DNA of 64,000 nucleotides from Gordonia asplenii (GCF_012933505.1 NZ_JABBNB010000014.1:1-64000); one strand, 5' to 3'; positions 43,971 to 53,196 are shown, counted from the stretch's first letter. The notes: generated by a model from the sequence alone, not told the origin. Made by a program: numbers and translations.

Positions 43971-44096
43971 CTAGTAACCGCCGTGGTAGTGGCTGCCCTT
44001 GCCGTGCCGGTTGTATCCACCGTGGCGCTTGCTGCCCTTGCGGCCGCGGGCAGGGAGGGCGGGGAAGACGATACGGCGATTTCGGGTTTGTTTCAT
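43971..44096 (-). CDS. Small His/Gly/Tyr-rich basic peptide (41 aa)
   Basis: The short frame runs from ATG 44096 to TAG 43971. The N-terminus is basic (MKQTRNRRIVFPALPARG). The second half is an imperfect repeat of Gly, His, Lys, Arg and Tyr: KGSKRHGGYNRHGKGSHYHG, then GY. No Shine-Dalgarno is seen. A TACGCT hexamer ends six bases before the ATG, as in leaderless actinobacterial promoters. The composition suggests metal or nucleic-acid binding, but I know no such family. The neighbours (SPFH protein, alpha/beta hydrolase) give no hint. It could be non-coding; no overlapping alternative gene is convincing. Confidence 0.4.
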   Translation of the reverse strand: MKQTRNRRIVFPALPARGRKGSKRHGGYNRHGKGSHYHGGY

Positions 44097-44228
44097 GGCG
44101 GGAGCGTATCGGAGGGTGGCCGCGGTCGAGTCGCGTGGGGTCCGGTTTGCCGGATCGGTCCGCTAGTGGATAATGAAGTGCCGCAATACATTAGCGGAGC
44201 GAAACACCATCGCGTGCCGACAGCACCC

Positions 44229-45086
44229 CTACCGTGACAGGAATGCTCCGACTGCTGACTCGAAGGCTTCTTTGGCTTCGATCATCACCCAGTGTCCGCA
44301 GTTGGGGAATATGTGCAGCTCGGCGTTCGGGATCAGGCGCAGCGGCGCCAGCGACATGTCCGGCGGGCTCACTCGGTCGTCGAGGCCCCAGGTGAGCAGC
44401 GTCGGGCACTTCACCTTGTGCATCATCGCCCAGTAGGGCGGGGTGTCGGAGTTGGCGAGGAATTTCTGCTGCATCGCGAAAGCCGCTGAGCCGTACATCA
44501 GTTGTGCGGTCTGCTGAGCATCGGGGTTGATCGCGGCTGTCCAGCGCTCTTCGATGAGCTCATCGGTGACGAGCGCGCGGTCATAGACCATCGAATTGAG
44601 CCAGCGGATCAGCTTGTCGCGGTCGGGGGCGTCGGTGAACTCCTGCAGCAGGCGTAGCCCCTCCGAGGGGCTCGGGCTGTACAAGTTGGGGCCGACGCCG
44701 CCGATCGTCACCAGCTTGGCGACCCGATCGGGAAACTTGATTGCCAGGTTGATCCCGACCACGCCGCCCATCGAGTTGCCCACCATCGCGGCGGAGTCGA
44801 TGCCCAACGCATCCATGAAACGGATGACCGACGATCCCGCGGTCAGGACGGGGTGGCCTTCGACGGCGTCGCTTACGCCGAAGCCGGGAAACTCGACGAC
44901 GTAGCAGTGGTGCGTCTGGGCGAAGAAGTCGAGGTTGCCGCGGTAGTTGCGCCACCCCGTGACGCCGGGGCCGGACCCATGCAACAGGATCAGCGGGGGA
45001 GCGTCGGGGGAGCCGGCCTCGTGGTACCGGATGACGCCTTTGTCGGTTGTGAGTTCGCGTTTGGTCGCGTCGTAAGAGACATCCAC
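44229..45086 (-). CDS. Alpha/beta hydrolase of the meta-cleavage-product hydrolase type
   Basis: The 285-residue hydrolase has the oxyanion region LLHGSGPGVTGWRNYRGNL typical of BphD/HsaD-like C-C hydrolases, nucleophile Ser105 in VGNSMGG, the acid Asp in LLTWGLDDRVSPPDM and His in NCGHWVMIE. These enzymes hydrolyse ring-opened aromatic or steroid intermediates; ester hydrolases are also in the family. ATG 45086 follows GGAG. A perfect KstR-type site 12 bp upstream suggests a steroid-catabolism role (inference). No other steroid gene is adjacent. Confidence 0.82.
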   Translation of the reverse strand: MDVSYDATKRELTTDKGVIRYHEAGSPDAPPLILLHGSGPGVTGWRNYRGNLDFFAQTHHCYVVEFPGFGVSDAVEGHPVLTAGSSVIRFMDALGIDSAAMVGNSMGGVVGINLAIKFPDRVAKLVTIGGVGPNLYSPSPSEGLRLLQEFTDAPDRDKLIRWLNSMVYDRALVTDELIEERWTAAINPDAQQTAQLMYGSAAFAMQQKFLANSDTPPYWAMMHKVKCPTLLTWGLDDRVSPPDMSLAPLRLIPNAELHIFPNCGHWVMIEAKEAFESAVGAFLSR

Positions 45087-45097
45087 CGCTCCAGAGT

Positions 45098-45111
45098 AGA
45101 ACCTGTTCTAG
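45098..45111. promoter_or_regulatory. KstR-like operator
   Basis: TAGAACCTGTTCTA is a perfect inverted repeat and fits the published KstR consensus TNNAACNNGTTNNA at every fixed base. It lies between the hydrolase gene (minus strand, 12 bp away) and the secreted lipase gene (plus strand, 160 bp away), overlapping a possible -10 (TACTCT) of the hydrolase. Confidence 0.65.
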
Positions 45112-45271
45112 TTATTGGCTAGCTGCCCGTGGTGAGTCGTTTGGATAACATTCTTGTTTCTGAATTCAGCGTCTCACCGGCAACTCTGTTACGTTCGGCG
45201 CTGTAGTCAGCGCATCGAACACTGTCGCGGATGGCGGGACTCGTACCCCTCAACACGCGCGGGAGGATCTC

Positions 45272-46531
45272 ATGTCCCCAGACAACCACCACCAGCATGG
45301 CGTCAAGATTCGGCCTATCCGACGATATGTCATGGCCGTGATCGCCTGCGTCGGAGTCGTGGGCATGACTGTTGTTCCGGCTCCGATGGCGTCGGCCGCC
45401 CAGGTCGCTGCGCCGACGCCGTTGCCCGATCCCTTCTACAGCGCTCAGCCGAATCTGAAGGGTCGCCACGCGGGCGACATCCTGCAGGTTCGCGGTCGCG
45501 AGAACCCGCCGGGGTTCTTCGACATCAAGACCTATCAGCTCAAATTCGTGACCACCGACGTCAACGGCAAGCCGATGGCTGCGATCACGACGCTGATGCT
45601 TCCGAACCGGCGGGTGGCCGACGGGCCGCTGCTGTCCTTCCAGCACGTGATCAACGCCGTCGGGCTTCAGTGCGCGCCGTCCCAGGCACTGTGGACCTCC
45701 GACCCCAACCTCGCTATCCGTGAAGCGCCCGCCCTGAACGTGGCGCTGCAGAAGGGCTGGGCGGTGGCCATCCCCGATCATCTCGGACCGCGTAGCGCCT
45801 ATGGCGCAGCCCTTCTCGGCGGCCGGATCACGCTCGACGGAATTCGCGCGGTGCGCGCGTTCTCGGCGGCGAACCTGGCGAAGAGCAAGGTCGCGATGGC
45901 CGGTTATTCCGGCGGTGGCATGGCGACGGCGTGGGCCGCCGCCCTCGCGCCGACCTACGCTCCCGAGCTGAAGATGGTCGGTGCCGCATTCGGCGGCGTG
46001 CCGATGGACTTGATCAAGATGGCGCAGGGCCTGGGCTACGACAATCCCCATCCCGCCTTCGGGTTGGCGTTCGCCGCCGCGATCGGATTGGCGCGCGAGT
46101 ACCCCAAGCAGATCCCGATGGCCGACCACCTCACGCCGCTGGGCCACGCCATGCTCAACGAGATGCGCAATGCCTGCACGAACGACATCCTGCGGATCGG
46201 CGCGGGCCACAGCGCCAAACAGGTGGCCGAGGGCGGCAAGCAGGTCTTCGAGGATCCGGTAGCGCGAAAAGTGGTGCAGGACAACAGTTTGGCGCTGTTC
46301 CCCGGCCACCCGCAGATCCCGGTCTTCGAGTGGCACAGTCCGATCGACGGGCTGATCCCGGTCGACGCGATCGACGCCACCGATGCCCGGTACTGCCGCG
46401 CGGGCGTCCGAATGGAGATGGTGCGCATCCCGACGCCGGATCACATGACGGCAGCGGTCCTCGGTGTGCTCCCGGCGCTCAACTATCTGTCCGACCGATT
46501 CGACGGCAAACCCGCGCCGAGCAACTGCTGA
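45272..46531 (+). CDS. Secreted lipase of the LIP family
   Basis: The 419-residue exported protein has a basic n-region, a hydrophobic core (about 19-37) and a cleavage site after MASA (about 40-43). The mature part matches secretory lipases (LIP, as in mycobacterial and fungal members). PGFFDIKTYQLKF lies early, and the nucleophile is Ser213 in GYSGGGMATAWA. EWHSPIDGLIPVDA gives the acid, and RIPTPDHMTA near the C-terminus gives the His. It should hydrolyse esters or triacylglycerols outside the cell. ATG 45272 has GGGAGGA before it. It is monocistronic. Confidence 0.88.
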   Translation: MSPDNHHQHGVKIRPIRRYVMAVIACVGVVGMTVVPAPMASAAQVAAPTPLPDPFYSAQPNLKGRHAGDILQVRGRENPPGFFDIKTYQLKFVTTDVNGKPMAAITTLMLPNRRVADGPLLSFQHVINAVGLQCAPSQALWTSDPNLAIREAPALNVALQKGWAVAIPDHLGPRSAYGAALLGGRITLDGIRAVRAFSAANLAKSKVAMAGYSGGGMATAWAAALAPTYAPELKMVGAAFGGVPMDLIKMAQGLGYDNPHPAFGLAFAAAIGLAREYPKQIPMADHLTPLGHAMLNEMRNACTNDILRIGAGHSAKQVAEGGKQVFEDPVARKVVQDNSLALFPGHPQIPVFEWHSPIDGLIPVDAIDATDARYCRAGVRMEMVRIPTPDHMTAAVLGVLPALNYLSDRFDGKPAPSNC

Positions 46532-46565
46532 GCGACATCGTTGCCGGTGCCTGACGCTGGTTGAG

Positions 46566-47531
46566 CTACTCTGACCCCTCCGCCAGCGCCGCCACGTCCT
46601 CCTCGCCGAACTTGTTCTCCAGCACCTCCGGCGAGTAGTCCAGGTCGATCTCGGCGACCGGACGGCCGCGAGCCGACTCGATCGCTCCGAGTCGACGCTG
46701 GGCGCGGTCCGCGGCGTAGGTGAGGAAATCGGAGTTGTCGATGCCGAACGGCGGCGTCTCGAACTGGTCGTTGACCCACTCGATCATGCCGAGCGCCATC
46801 GGCATCAACTCGGTCATCCGATCGGTGACCGCGGCCCACAGCGAGTCGTCGGCGGCGACGTGACGGCGGCAGGTGAAGGTGCCCCAAGCCATATGGCGGC
46901 GCTCATCGTCGCCGATCCGCTTGATCAACTCCTGCATGCCGGGGAAGATGCCGCGCTTGGTGCAGACGCGCTGCCACGCGTAGTAGCCGGTCAGCGCGAG
47001 ACTGCCCTCGATCACGTGGTTGTAGGTGACGCTGGCCCGAACCTGGTTGAGCGGTGACGGATCGGACTCCAGGCGACTCAGCGATGTCGGCAACTCGTCG
47101 TAGAACAGTTGTCGGTAGTAGGGATTGTCCGCGACGAACGGATGCAGATCCTCGGTCAGCCCGACGGCGTCCATCCACAGCCGGAACACCTGGGTGTGCT
47201 TGGCTTCCTCCAGACAGAACTGGGACAGGTACATCTCGTCGCCGAAGCGTCCTTCGGCGGCCATCGCCTTCATGAACGGCTGGATGTCCTGGGTGACCGC
47301 CTCCTCGCCTGCGATGAACTGTGCGACCAGGTAGGTCGACGACCGCTGCTCCTGCGGATTGAGCGTCGGCCAGTCGAGTGCGTCTTGAGTGAAGTCGATG
47401 TCGGCCGGATTCCAGAACTTCCCGTTGCCTTTGGTGAACAGCCGCAGGGGAAACGAGTCCCAGTGCAGGCCGCCGGAGCGTAGTGAGGAAAAGCCTTCGC
47501 GGCCAACAGGTTTGGGTGCGATAACGGTCAT
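46566..47531 (-). CDS. R2-like ligand-binding oxidase (R2lox)
   Basis: This 321-residue ferritin-fold protein is closely related to M. tuberculosis Rv0233. With an offset of eight residues every Mn/Fe ligand is kept: Glu76, Glu109, His112, Glu175, Glu210 and His213. The cross-linking pair Val79 and Tyr170 is kept too. Tyr170 with the Val ether partner marks R2lox and not a ribonucleotide reductase beta subunit, although it is often annotated as NrdB. It assembles a Mn(III)/Fe(III) site and binds a fatty-acid-like ligand; the physiological reaction is unknown. It is followed by a short gap with a dispersed repeat fragment. Confidence 0.93.
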   Translation of the reverse strand: MTVIAPKPVGREGFSSLRSGGLHWDSFPLRLFTKGNGKFWNPADIDFTQDALDWPTLNPQEQRSSTYLVAQFIAGEEAVTQDIQPFMKAMAAEGRFGDEMYLSQFCLEEAKHTQVFRLWMDAVGLTEDLHPFVADNPYYRQLFYDELPTSLSRLESDPSPLNQVRASVTYNHVIEGSLALTGYYAWQRVCTKRGIFPGMQELIKRIGDDERRHMAWGTFTCRRHVAADDSLWAAVTDRMTELMPMALGMIEWVNDQFETPPFGIDNSDFLTYAADRAQRRLGAIESARGRPVAEIDLDYSPEVLENKFGEEDVAALAEGSE

Positions 47532-47617
47532 CGGGGGTCACCACTGTTCGCAGATCGGGGGACATTGGGCTATCCCGACGCTAACGCCCGGCGCGCACCG
47601 ATGCAGGCGATTCGCGG

Positions 47618-48145
47618 TTACGCGGTGTCATTGCGGCGCCGCACGATCAGCTGCAGCAACCGCAGTCCGAGGCCGAGCAGCACAAACGTACTGATCATCT
47701 GAAACGAGACCACCGCGCGCGCTGCCTGCGATGCGGCGGCGATGTCGCCGAAGCCGGTCGTCGTGAATACGGTGAGGCTGAAGTACAGGGCGTCGAGCCG
47801 CGTGAGATGGAGATTGAACGACGTGCGACCGTACTCCGACAGCAGGAAGTAGGTCGCCGAGAACACGACCACGTACAGCGTTGCGGCGCCGACCAGCATC
47901 TCGATCGACGTCACGACCGGATGCGTCGAGCGGCGGAAGCGGCGAATCTCCCACGCGCACATGGCAATCAAGAGCACGACGCCCACCGTCAACCAGAACG
48001 CGCTGCGAGCTTCGGTGCGTCCCAGCGGGAACACGAAGTAGGCGGCGTTGAGGATGATGCCGCCCAGGAGCGGGCGGCCGATCGCCCCGACGACGGCTCG
48101 GCGCGACACCGAGCCGTCGTCGTTGACGAGAGCCGACGGACTCAC
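47618..48145 (-). CDS. Small potassium channel (two-pore-helix Ion_trans_2 type)
   Basis: The 175-residue membrane protein has about four hydrophobic helices. The pore loop reads LYFSLTVFTTTGFGDIAA. The TTGFGD filter is close to the canonical TVGYGD of K+ channels. No cytoplasmic RCK domain follows; it ends in a short basic tail. The start is GTG 48145, overlapping the M13 peptidase stop (GTGA), so the two are coupled. Ion selectivity is inferred from the filter only. Confidence 0.82.
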   Translation of the reverse strand: MSPSALVNDDGSVSRRAVVGAIGRPLLGGIILNAAYFVFPLGRTEARSAFWLTVGVVLLIAMCAWEIRRFRRSTHPVVTSIEMLVGAATLYVVVFSATYFLLSEYGRTSFNLHLTRLDALYFSLTVFTTTGFGDIAAASQAARAVVSFQMISTFVLLGLGLRLLQLIVRRRNDTA

Positions 48146-50124
48146 CAGATCCGTACGCGCTGATCTTCGGCGAGGTAGAGTGCGTCGCCGTCGGCGACGT
48201 CGAACGCGTCGTAGAAGGCGTCGATATTGCTCACCACGCCGTTGCAGCGGAACTCGGCAGGTGAGTGCGGGTCGATGGACAGTCGCCGAATCGCTTCTGC
48301 GTCACGGATTTTCGTCCGCCAGATCTGTGCCCAGCTGAAGAACACGCGCTGCGTTCCGGTGAGGCCGTCGATGACGGGCGGGTTCTCGTCGGCGAGTTGA
48401 TAGGCCACCAGCGCGATCGACAGCCCGCCGAGGTCGCCGATGTTCTCGCCGATGGTGAACTCCCCGTTGACCTTGTACTCGTCGTCGAGGCCGGTGGGGG
48501 TGAAGGTGTTGTACTGCTCGATGAGGGCGCGGGTGCGCTTGCCGAACTCGGTGCGATCGTCGTCGGTCCACCAGTCGATGAGATTGCCGTCGCCGTCGTA
48601 TTTCGCGCCCTGATCATCGAAGCCGTGCCCGATCTCGTGGCCGATCACAGCTCCGATGCCGCCGTAGTTGGCCGCGTCGTCGGCGTCGGGATCGAAGAAC
48701 GGCGGCTGCAGAATCGCTGCGGGAAAGACGATTTCGTTCATACCGGGGTTGTAGTAGGCGTTGACGGTCTGCGGCGTCATGAACCATTCGTCGCGGTCGA
48801 CCGGCTGCCCGATCTTGGCCAGTTCGCGATCCTGCTCGAACGACGACGCCCGCGCGACGTTGCCGATCAGATCGCCGCGGTCGACGATCAGGGCGTCGTA
48901 GTCGCGCCAGTGGGCGGGGTAGCCGATCTTGGGGGTGAACTTGTCGAGCTTGGCCAGCGCCTTGGTGCGGGTGGCCGGAGTCATCCATTCCAGATCGGTG
49001 ATGTTGCGGCGGTAGGCCTCGATCAGATTCGCGATCAGCTCATCCATCCGCTCCTTGGCCGCGGGCGGAAAGTGCTGTGCGACATACAGTTTGCCGACGG
49101 CGAAGCCCATCGCGCCCTCGACGAACCCGACACCGCGCTTCCAGCGGTCGCGGATGGTCTCGGCGCCGGTCAGGGTCCGGCCGTAGAACGCGAAGTTCGC
49201 GTCGACGAACGGCGCCGACAGGTACGGCGCCGCCGAGCGCAGCACTCGCCAGGTCAGCCAGGTCTTCCAGTCCGCCAGCGGGCGGCTCGCGATCAGCTCG
49301 CCGACGCCGGTCACGAACGACGGCTGCCCGACGACCACCTCGGCGAACGTCGGTTCGGCGACCGTGCCGAGTCCGCCCAGCCATGCATCGGCATCGAATC
49401 CCGTTGCGGTGGAGGTGAATTCGCTCCAGGTCTGCAAGTTGTAGCTCAGTTCGGCGTCGCGGCGCCGCACGACGTCCCAGTGCTGGGCGGCGATCGCGGT
49501 CTCCAGGTCGACGACGGTGGCCGCCGCGTCCTCGGCGTCGCCGATGCCGGCGAGCGCGAACATCGCGGCTACGTGCTCACGGTAGGCGGCGAGGGTCTGC
49601 GCGTGCTTCTCCTCGCGGTAGTACGACTCGTCGGGCAGTCCCAGACCGGATTGCATCACATGCACGAGGTACCGGTCGGAGTTGCGCGCGTCGGTGTCGA
49701 CGTAGAAGCCGAGCAGCCCGCCTACCCCGTGGCGCTGCAGTCGGCCGATACGCGTCGCCAGCGCCGACGTCGAGTCGACGGCTGCGATCTTCGCCAGTTC
49801 GTCTGCGATCGGTCCGATGCCCAGGGCGTCGATGTGCGCGGTGTCCATGAACGACGCGTACAGGTCGCCGATCTTGCATTCGTCGCTGCCGCTCGGGGCG
49901 TTCGATTCGGCGGCGTCGACGATGATGTCGCGGACGTTCTCCTCGGCGCGGTCGCGCAGCACGTGAAACGCGCCGTCGACCGACCGGTCGTCCGGAATGA
50001 CGTGGCTGCCCAGCCACTTGCCGTTGACGTGGGTGAAGAGATCGTCCTGGATTCGGGTCGTGTCGTCGACGTAGGAGAGGTCGATGCCGGAGGCGGGGAT
50101 GTCTGTAATGCTCACCTCATCCAT
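48142..50124 (-). CDS. M13 family zinc metallopeptidase (PepO/Zmp1-like)
   Basis: The 660-residue neprilysin-type endopeptidase has the zinc motif HEIGH at about 496-500 (VIGHEIGHGFDDQGAKYD), ENIGDLGGLSIAL supplying the third ligand, and NAYYNPGMNEIVFPAAILQPPFF (substrate-binding N-A-Y/F motif). The C-terminal RVRIW is typical. It has no signal peptide, like M. tuberculosis Zmp1, which cleaves peptides and affects host response. ATG 50124 is used; the pirin stop lies seven bases upstream. It forms a small operon with pirin and the K+ channel. Confidence 0.92.
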   Translation of the reverse strand: MDEVSITDIPASGIDLSYVDDTTRIQDDLFTHVNGKWLGSHVIPDDRSVDGAFHVLRDRAEENVRDIIVDAAESNAPSGSDECKIGDLYASFMDTAHIDALGIGPIADELAKIAAVDSTSALATRIGRLQRHGVGGLLGFYVDTDARNSDRYLVHVMQSGLGLPDESYYREEKHAQTLAAYREHVAAMFALAGIGDAEDAAATVVDLETAIAAQHWDVVRRRDAELSYNLQTWSEFTSTATGFDADAWLGGLGTVAEPTFAEVVVGQPSFVTGVGELIASRPLADWKTWLTWRVLRSAAPYLSAPFVDANFAFYGRTLTGAETIRDRWKRGVGFVEGAMGFAVGKLYVAQHFPPAAKERMDELIANLIEAYRRNITDLEWMTPATRTKALAKLDKFTPKIGYPAHWRDYDALIVDRGDLIGNVARASSFEQDRELAKIGQPVDRDEWFMTPQTVNAYYNPGMNEIVFPAAILQPPFFDPDADDAANYGGIGAVIGHEIGHGFDDQGAKYDGDGNLIDWWTDDDRTEFGKRTRALIEQYNTFTPTGLDDEYKVNGEFTIGENIGDLGGLSIALVAYQLADENPPVIDGLTGTQRVFFSWAQIWRTKIRDAEAIRRLSIDPHSPAEFRCNGVVSNIDAFYDAFDVADGDALYLAEDQRVRIW

Positions 50125-50130
50125 CCTGCC

Positions 50131-50880
50131 TTAAGGTTCGCCGAGGGCTCGGTTCATCGACCAGATGAGGACCTCCGCGTCCGAGGTCGAGGTGATCGCC
50201 TCGCCGCCGACGTCGGCGCCGCGCACGGCGTCGCCCGCCCGCAGCCCGACGTCGTCGAAGACCACGTCGCCGCGGGTGACGAGTGCCATCGTGAAGCGGG
50301 TGGTCGGGACGGTGATCCGACCGCCGACCGGTAGCCGCGCGGCATACAGCGTCGACGACGCGTTGGCGATCCGGATCGCCGAGTCGACGGTCTTGACGCC
50401 CGACGCGATGGGAATGAGTGCTCCGCCGGCCAGTTCCGCCTCGACGTCGGCCTGGTCGTACGAAGGCGCGCGGCCGTATTCGTCGGGCATCAGCCACATC
50501 TGAATGAACCGAACCGGCGTCTGCCCCGACTCCGGGCGGGCCGGCCAGGTGTCGTTGCGCTCGGAATGTTCGACGCCGGTGCCCGCGCTCATGCGCTGCG
50601 CCAGGCTCGGGTAGACCACGCCGCTGTGTCCCGCCGAATCCTGGTGTACGAGCGAACCGTCGAGAACCCAGGTGACGATCTCGGTTTCGCGGTGCGGGTG
50701 GGTGTCGAAGCCCTGGCCCGCCGACACCGTTTCGTCGTTGACGGCGAGCAGCATCCCGTGGTGGGTGTTCGCCGGGTCGTAGTGGTCGCCGAACGAGAAG
50801 CTGTGTCGCGATCGTAACCATTCGGTCGTCGTGGTCGCGCGATCGTCGGAGTGTTGAACTAGGTAGGGCACGTCGACCAT
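50131..50880 (-). CDS. Pirin family protein
   Basis: This 249-residue bicupin is related to YhaK/YhhW pirins. Metal-site residues are in DTHPHRETEIVTWVLDG (His/His), SAGTGVEHSE (His) and the following Glu. The N-terminus has HSFSFGDHYDPANTHHG, a pirin hallmark. Some members have quercetinase activity, others are regulatory. ATG 50880 is preferred over an upstream in-frame ATG at 50916. It is the first gene of the pirin, M13 peptidase, K+ channel run. Confidence 0.88.
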   Translation of the reverse strand: MVDVPYLVQHSDDRATTTTEWLRSRHSFSFGDHYDPANTHHGMLLAVNDETVSAGQGFDTHPHRETEIVTWVLDGSLVHQDSAGHSGVVYPSLAQRMSAGTGVEHSERNDTWPARPESGQTPVRFIQMWLMPDEYGRAPSYDQADVEAELAGGALIPIASGVKTVDSAIRIANASSTLYAARLPVGGRITVPTTRFTMALVTRGDVVFDDVGLRAGDAVRGADVGGEAITSTSDAEVLIWSMNRALGEP

Positions 50881-51064
50881 TGTCCCAGCGTGCACACCGT
50901 GCCCGCCAATGGTCATGCACAGTGCAAATCACTTTTCCCACTGGCAACGACGGTCACAATCGCCACTTTTCGGCCGCCGTGTGACCCTATTGTGACTACG
51001 TTGGTAGCAGATCGAGAGTGATCCGGCTCGACAACCCGCTGTGACACGAGTGAAGATTGTGACT

Positions 51065-52696
51065 ATGAAGATCTGGGTGAAACGTGCGCCGATAGCGTTG
51101 ACGGCAGCGGTGGCGTGCGGCCTGGCGATCTCGTCATGCGGAGCCCAGAATTCGTCGGACACCGCGGCCGGTGCGGCCAACGAATTCGCCAGCGCATTCG
51201 CCCGCCAAGACGCCACCGCGGCCGCCGACTCGACCACCGCGCCCGGCCAGGCGTCGGATTTCCTGACCGCCACATTGACCGCGATGCACGCCGGGCGGGT
51301 CGACGTCGCGGTGCACAAACCCGTCGAGTACAGCGACGGCACGGCGTCGTTCTCGATGAAGACCACCTACACCTGGGCGAAGGATCGTCAGTTCGAGACC
51401 ACGACGGCCGGTACGCTGCGCAAACTGTCGTCGGGGTGGAAGATCCAGTGGGAACCGGGGTTGCTCTACACCGGCATGAGCCGCGACGCCCAGCTGCGCG
51501 AGATCCGCACCGATGCCACACCCGCGCCGACGGTGCGCAGCGCGTCGGGCAAGACGTTCATGTATCTGCAGCCGGTCAATCAGATCGTGCTCGACCCGTC
51601 GAAGACGAACAACGTCAAGGCATCGGTCGCCGGTCTGGTCCGCGCCATCAGTCCGATCGCGCCGCTGATCACCGCCGATGTCGTCAACCAGATGCTCGCT
51701 CGCAAGCCCGGCGAAGCGATCATCGCGGTCACGCTGCGCAACTCGGACATGCAGGTGCTCGCGAGCGATCCCGCGAAGGTGGCCGGGGTGTCGATCAACC
51801 GGACCGGGCAGCTGGTGATGGCCGACCGTCGGCTCAACTCACCGCTTGAGGTGGGACTGACCAATTACTGGCAGGCCATTCGCGACGCGACGTCGGGGTG
51901 GCAGGTCCAGCTGGTGCAGCCCGGTCAGCGGCCGGTCGCACTGGCGGGCGAACAGGGACCGGCCGGGCCCAACGTCCCCACGTCGATCAATCAGCAGGTC
52001 CAGCTGACCCTCGGTGACGCCGCGGTCGAGGTGGCACAGCCGGCCACCATTCTGGCGCTCGACGCCGATTCCGGCGGCATCCTGGGCATGGCGCAGAACG
52101 ACGCCGCGGCCGCCCGTGGAATCAGCCTCGATCAGACCTACCCGGTCGGCTCGACGCTCAATCAGGTCTTCGCGACCGTCAGTCGCGTGGCGTCGTCGTC
52201 GCCGGTCACCGACGAGACCCTGCTGGACCGGTTGGGGCTCGGCGTCAAGTTCACCGTCCCCGGCGCCGCCGCCCCGATGGCGGGCAACAATGTCGGAACG
52301 ATCGACTACAAGACGACCGGTTTCGCTGCGTCGATGCTGAATATGGGCGCGCTGGGGGTCGCCATGGCCCGCGCCGCCGACAATGCCCCGACGTCGGTCG
52401 CGCCGTTCGTCATCGCGGGTACGCCGACGAAGGTGACCGGCGGCGAGCTGGGCCCGCTCGATTCGGCCCTGACCACGCCCATTCTGGCGGCGATGTCGAT
52501 GACCGCCAAGAACGGCGATGCCAGCGACCTCACCCGTGCGGGCGGACTCAAGGCGCTGGTCGGGACCAATGGCCCGCAGGGGCCGGGCTGGTTCGTCGGA
52601 GTTCAGGACCACAAGGTCATCGTGATCTACACCGAGGGTGCGCAGTCGGGCACCGCCGCACTGCAGGTGGCGCAGAAGTACTTCACGATCAAGTAG
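51065..52696 (+). CDS. PBP-like lipoprotein with NTF2-like N-terminal domain and degenerate transpeptidase domain
   Basis: The 543-residue protein has a lipoprotein signal: basic start, hydrophobic segment, lipobox AISSC with Cys25. Residues 35-140 form an NTF2-like (MecA_N) domain and 150-270 a PBP dimerisation-like domain. The rest resembles a penicillin-binding transpeptidase, as in mycobacterial Rv2864c. The expected SxxK motif at YPVGSTLNQ (Ser363) has Asn366 in place of the catalytic Lys. The later KTGT-like region is LVGTN, with no KTG. It is therefore probably inactive as a transpeptidase and may bind or regulate peptidoglycan enzymes. ATG 51065 fits the signal peptide; GTGs at 51041 and 51050 are alternatives. 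Confidence 0.8.
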   Translation: MKIWVKRAPIALTAAVACGLAISSCGAQNSSDTAAGAANEFASAFARQDATAAADSTTAPGQASDFLTATLTAMHAGRVDVAVHKPVEYSDGTASFSMKTTYTWAKDRQFETTTAGTLRKLSSGWKIQWEPGLLYTGMSRDAQLREIRTDATPAPTVRSASGKTFMYLQPVNQIVLDPSKTNNVKASVAGLVRAISPIAPLITADVVNQMLARKPGEAIIAVTLRNSDMQVLASDPAKVAGVSINRTGQLVMADRRLNSPLEVGLTNYWQAIRDATSGWQVQLVQPGQRPVALAGEQGPAGPNVPTSINQQVQLTLGDAAVEVAQPATILALDADSGGILGMAQNDAAAARGISLDQTYPVGSTLNQVFATVSRVASSSPVTDETLLDRLGLGVKFTVPGAAAPMAGNNVGTIDYKTTGFAASMLNMGALGVAMARAADNAPTSVAPFVIAGTPTKVTGGELGPLDSALTTPILAAMSMTAKNGDASDLTRAGGLKALVGTNGPQGPGWFVGVQDHKVIVIYTEGAQSGTAALQVAQKYFTIK

Positions 52697-53144
52697 TCGT
52701 CGGGGCCGCGACCGCGCGGTGGCGCACCCGCACCACTCGGGCGATGGCGCGCCAGCCGAGGAAGAACAGCCCCAACGCGCAGGTGGCAACGATGATGAAG
52801 CTCAGCTCCGTGCCCTGGTGCAGAATCCAGCGCAGCAACATGCCGACCGCGACGGTCAGGATCCACACGACGATCCCGGTCGGCATCCGGTCCGGATGGA
52901 AGTCGCTGTGCAGCAGTTCACGCGCCCGGACGTGGGAATACAGGTAGCAGATCGACCATCCGGCCGCCGCGCCGACCGCGAACGGCCACCACGCCTGCAG
53001 AAAACTCAACGGATCGAATCCGTGATGGTGGTTCAACCGGCCGATCACCAGGAAGGTCGTGACGGCGACGAAGTCGAGGAACGCGGTCAGCGGTTTCGGG
53101 AGACCGGCACCGGCGTTGCTGGCGGCATCTGCGACGTTCGACAT
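52689..53144 (-). CDS. DUF3054 family membrane protein
   Basis: The 151-residue protein has four hydrophobic helices and the DUF3054 hallmarks: FLDFVAVTTFLVIGRLNHHHG in helix 1, AWWPFAVGAAAGWSICYLY, and TGIVVWILTVAVGMLLRWIL. ATG 53144 was chosen; the frame upstream to 53315 is proline-rich shadow of the neighbouring gene. Its end overlaps the convergent PBP-like gene by eight bases. The function of the family is unknown. Confidence 0.85.
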   Translation of the reverse strand: MSNVADAASNAGAGLPKPLTAFLDFVAVTTFLVIGRLNHHHGFDPLSFLQAWWPFAVGAAAGWSICYLYSHVRARELLHSDFHPDRMPTGIVVWILTVAVGMLLRWILHQGTELSFIIVATCALGLFFLGWRAIARVVRVRHRAVAAPTTT

Positions 53145-53196
53145 GGTGGCGACAGAATAGCGCTTGGGCTGTGCCCGACGCACCTTCGCCGGTCGC

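Noticed and set aside
48265..50334. A 689-codon plus-strand frame
   Set aside because: It is antisense to the M13 peptidase gene (HEIGH motif intact) and has no recognisable domain.
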